From Oscillospiraceae bacterium (GTDB lineage Bacteria > Bacillota_A > Clostridia > Oscillospirales > Oscillospiraceae): a DNA stretch of 6,464 nt. Below, one piece after another: positions 5,742-6,464 of the stretch; position 1 is the first letter of the stretch; each line of letters begins with the position of its first letter. The stretch covers positions 1 to 6,464 of the forward strand of contig JAFQDR010000216.1 of the NCBI GenBank assembly GCA_017415945.1. Reading direction: 5' to 3'. The notes beneath the pieces are model-generated. The model saw nothing but the letters and a program-made list of their open reading frames with translations. It had not been told where the DNA came from and did not search any database. The position numbers and the translations under genes were made by a program.

Positions 5742-6464
5742 AAAAGAACAACACCCTGTTTGACCGTATCTTCACGGCACTTGTCTTCCTGTTCCTGTAC
5801 GCCCCCATTGTTATCCTTATTGTTTTTTCCTTTAACTCCGGCAACAGCAGCTCCGTATGGAAGGGCTTCTCCCTAACATGGTACGAGCAGCTGTTCAGCA
5901 ACCGTTTGATCATGCAAAGTGTCTACACCACTTTGTTGGTCTCCGTTCTGGCAACCGCCATCGCAACCGTAGCGGGTACCTTCGCCGCCATCGGCTTTTA
6001 TGCCATGCGCCGAAAGTTCCGTGACCCACTGATGACCGTCAACAACATCCCCATGATGAATGCGGATATCGTCACAGGTGTCAGTATGTGTCTGCTGTTT
6101 GTTGCATTCTTCGGTTTCTGGAATGACTTTGTAAAGTGGTTCAACTCTGTGCAGATGATCCTCACCCTTCCCCGTCTGAAAATGGGCTTCGGCACCCTGC
6201 TGATCGCCCACATCGGCTTTAACATCCCCTACATCATTTTGTCTGTCAGCCCCAAGCTGCGGCAAATGGATAAGAATCTGGTGGATGCCGCTCAAGACTT
6301 GGGCTGCACGTGGATGCAGGCATTTTGGCTGGTCATTCTGCCCGAGATCAAGCCCGGTATCATTTCCGGTGCCTTGACCGCTTTCACTATGAGTATCGAT
6401 GACTTTGTCATCTCCTATTTCACCGCAGGTTCCTCTACGTCCACGCTGGCCATGACCATTTACG
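5738..6464 (+). CDS. potC: Spermidine/putrescine ABC transporter permease PotC (partial, C-terminus missing)
   Basis: Second membrane subunit of the polyamine importer. The frame is open from a GTG at 5738 to the right edge (242 codons), so roughly the last 20–40 residues are missing. Hydrophobic segments lie at about 11–32, 61–86, 108–126, 150–171 and 206–226. The EAA loop that contacts PotA is at 183–207, starting DAAQDLGCTWM and ending PEIKPG. The family-typical FSFN (30–33), NADIVTG (108–114) and MSIDDFVISYFTAG (218–231) support PotC. The GTG overlaps the potB stop as GTGA, and a near-perfect Shine-Dalgarno (5725–5734) precedes it. Compared with my memory of E. coli PotC, the stretch around 124–148 carries about 20 extra residues between two membrane segments. 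potD should follow outside the window. Confidence 0.92.
   Translation, partial: MKKNNTLFDRIFTALVFLFLYAPIVILIVFSFNSGNSSSVWKGFSLTWYEQLFSNRLIMQSVYTTLLVSVLATAIATVAGTFAAIGFYAMRRKFRDPLMTVNNIPMMNADIVTGVSMCLLFVAFFGFWNDFVKWFNSVQMILTLPRLKMGFGTLLIAHIGFNIPYIILSVSPKLRQMDKNLVDAAQDLGCTWMQAFWLVILPEIKPGIISGALTAFTMSIDDFVISYFTAGSSTSTLAMTIY

Overview
This window looks like ordinary chromosome from a low-to-moderate GC Gram-positive anaerobe, most likely class Clostridia (Oscillospiraceae/Ruminococcaceae-like). The evidence is the duf177–rpmF pair, strong AGGAGG-type Shine-Dalgarno sites, near-consensus sigma-A promoters, and a PotA/PotB/PotC set of Gram-positive style. The taxonomic guess is inference from gene content and protein flavour, not from a search.

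Layout. (1) Positions 1–620, minus strand: a DUF177/YceD-family protein gene followed by the 5' part of rpmF (ribosomal protein L32), cut by the left edge. They are driven from a perfect-consensus promoter (TTGACA-N17-TATAAT) at 651–679. (2) Positions 766–1810, plus strand: a monocistronic RluA-family 23S-type pseudouridine synthase with an S4 domain. It has its own near-perfect promoter at 766–794 and a Rho-independent terminator at 1784–1818. The promoters of (1) and (2) are divergent and about 90 bp apart. (3) Positions 1821–3512, minus strand: a CoA-disulfide reductase / persulfide reductase-type flavoprotein fused to a C-terminal rhodanese domain, convergent with the pseudouridine synthase gene. 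(4) Positions 3731 to the right edge, plus strand: potA–potB–potC, the ATPase and two permeases of a spermidine/putrescine ABC importer. The genes overlap and are probably translationally coupled. potC is cut by the right edge, and the substrate-binding protein potD is expected just beyond it.

Functionally the window holds translation/ribosome housekeeping (DUF177, L32, pseudouridine synthase), low-molecular-weight thiol/persulfide redox (CoADR-RHD), and polyamine uptake. The last two are divergently transcribed from an AT-rich 218-bp intergenic region. That region carries a 9-bp perfect inverted repeat straddling the predicted -10 of the flavoprotein gene, a plausible operator.

I found no mobile element, CRISPR array, tRNA/rRNA gene or convincing novel system. 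The points most worth checking are the candidate operator upstream of the flavoprotein gene, a possible RNA structure between duf177 and rpmF, and the Shine-Dalgarno of potB lying inside the acidic tail of PotA.
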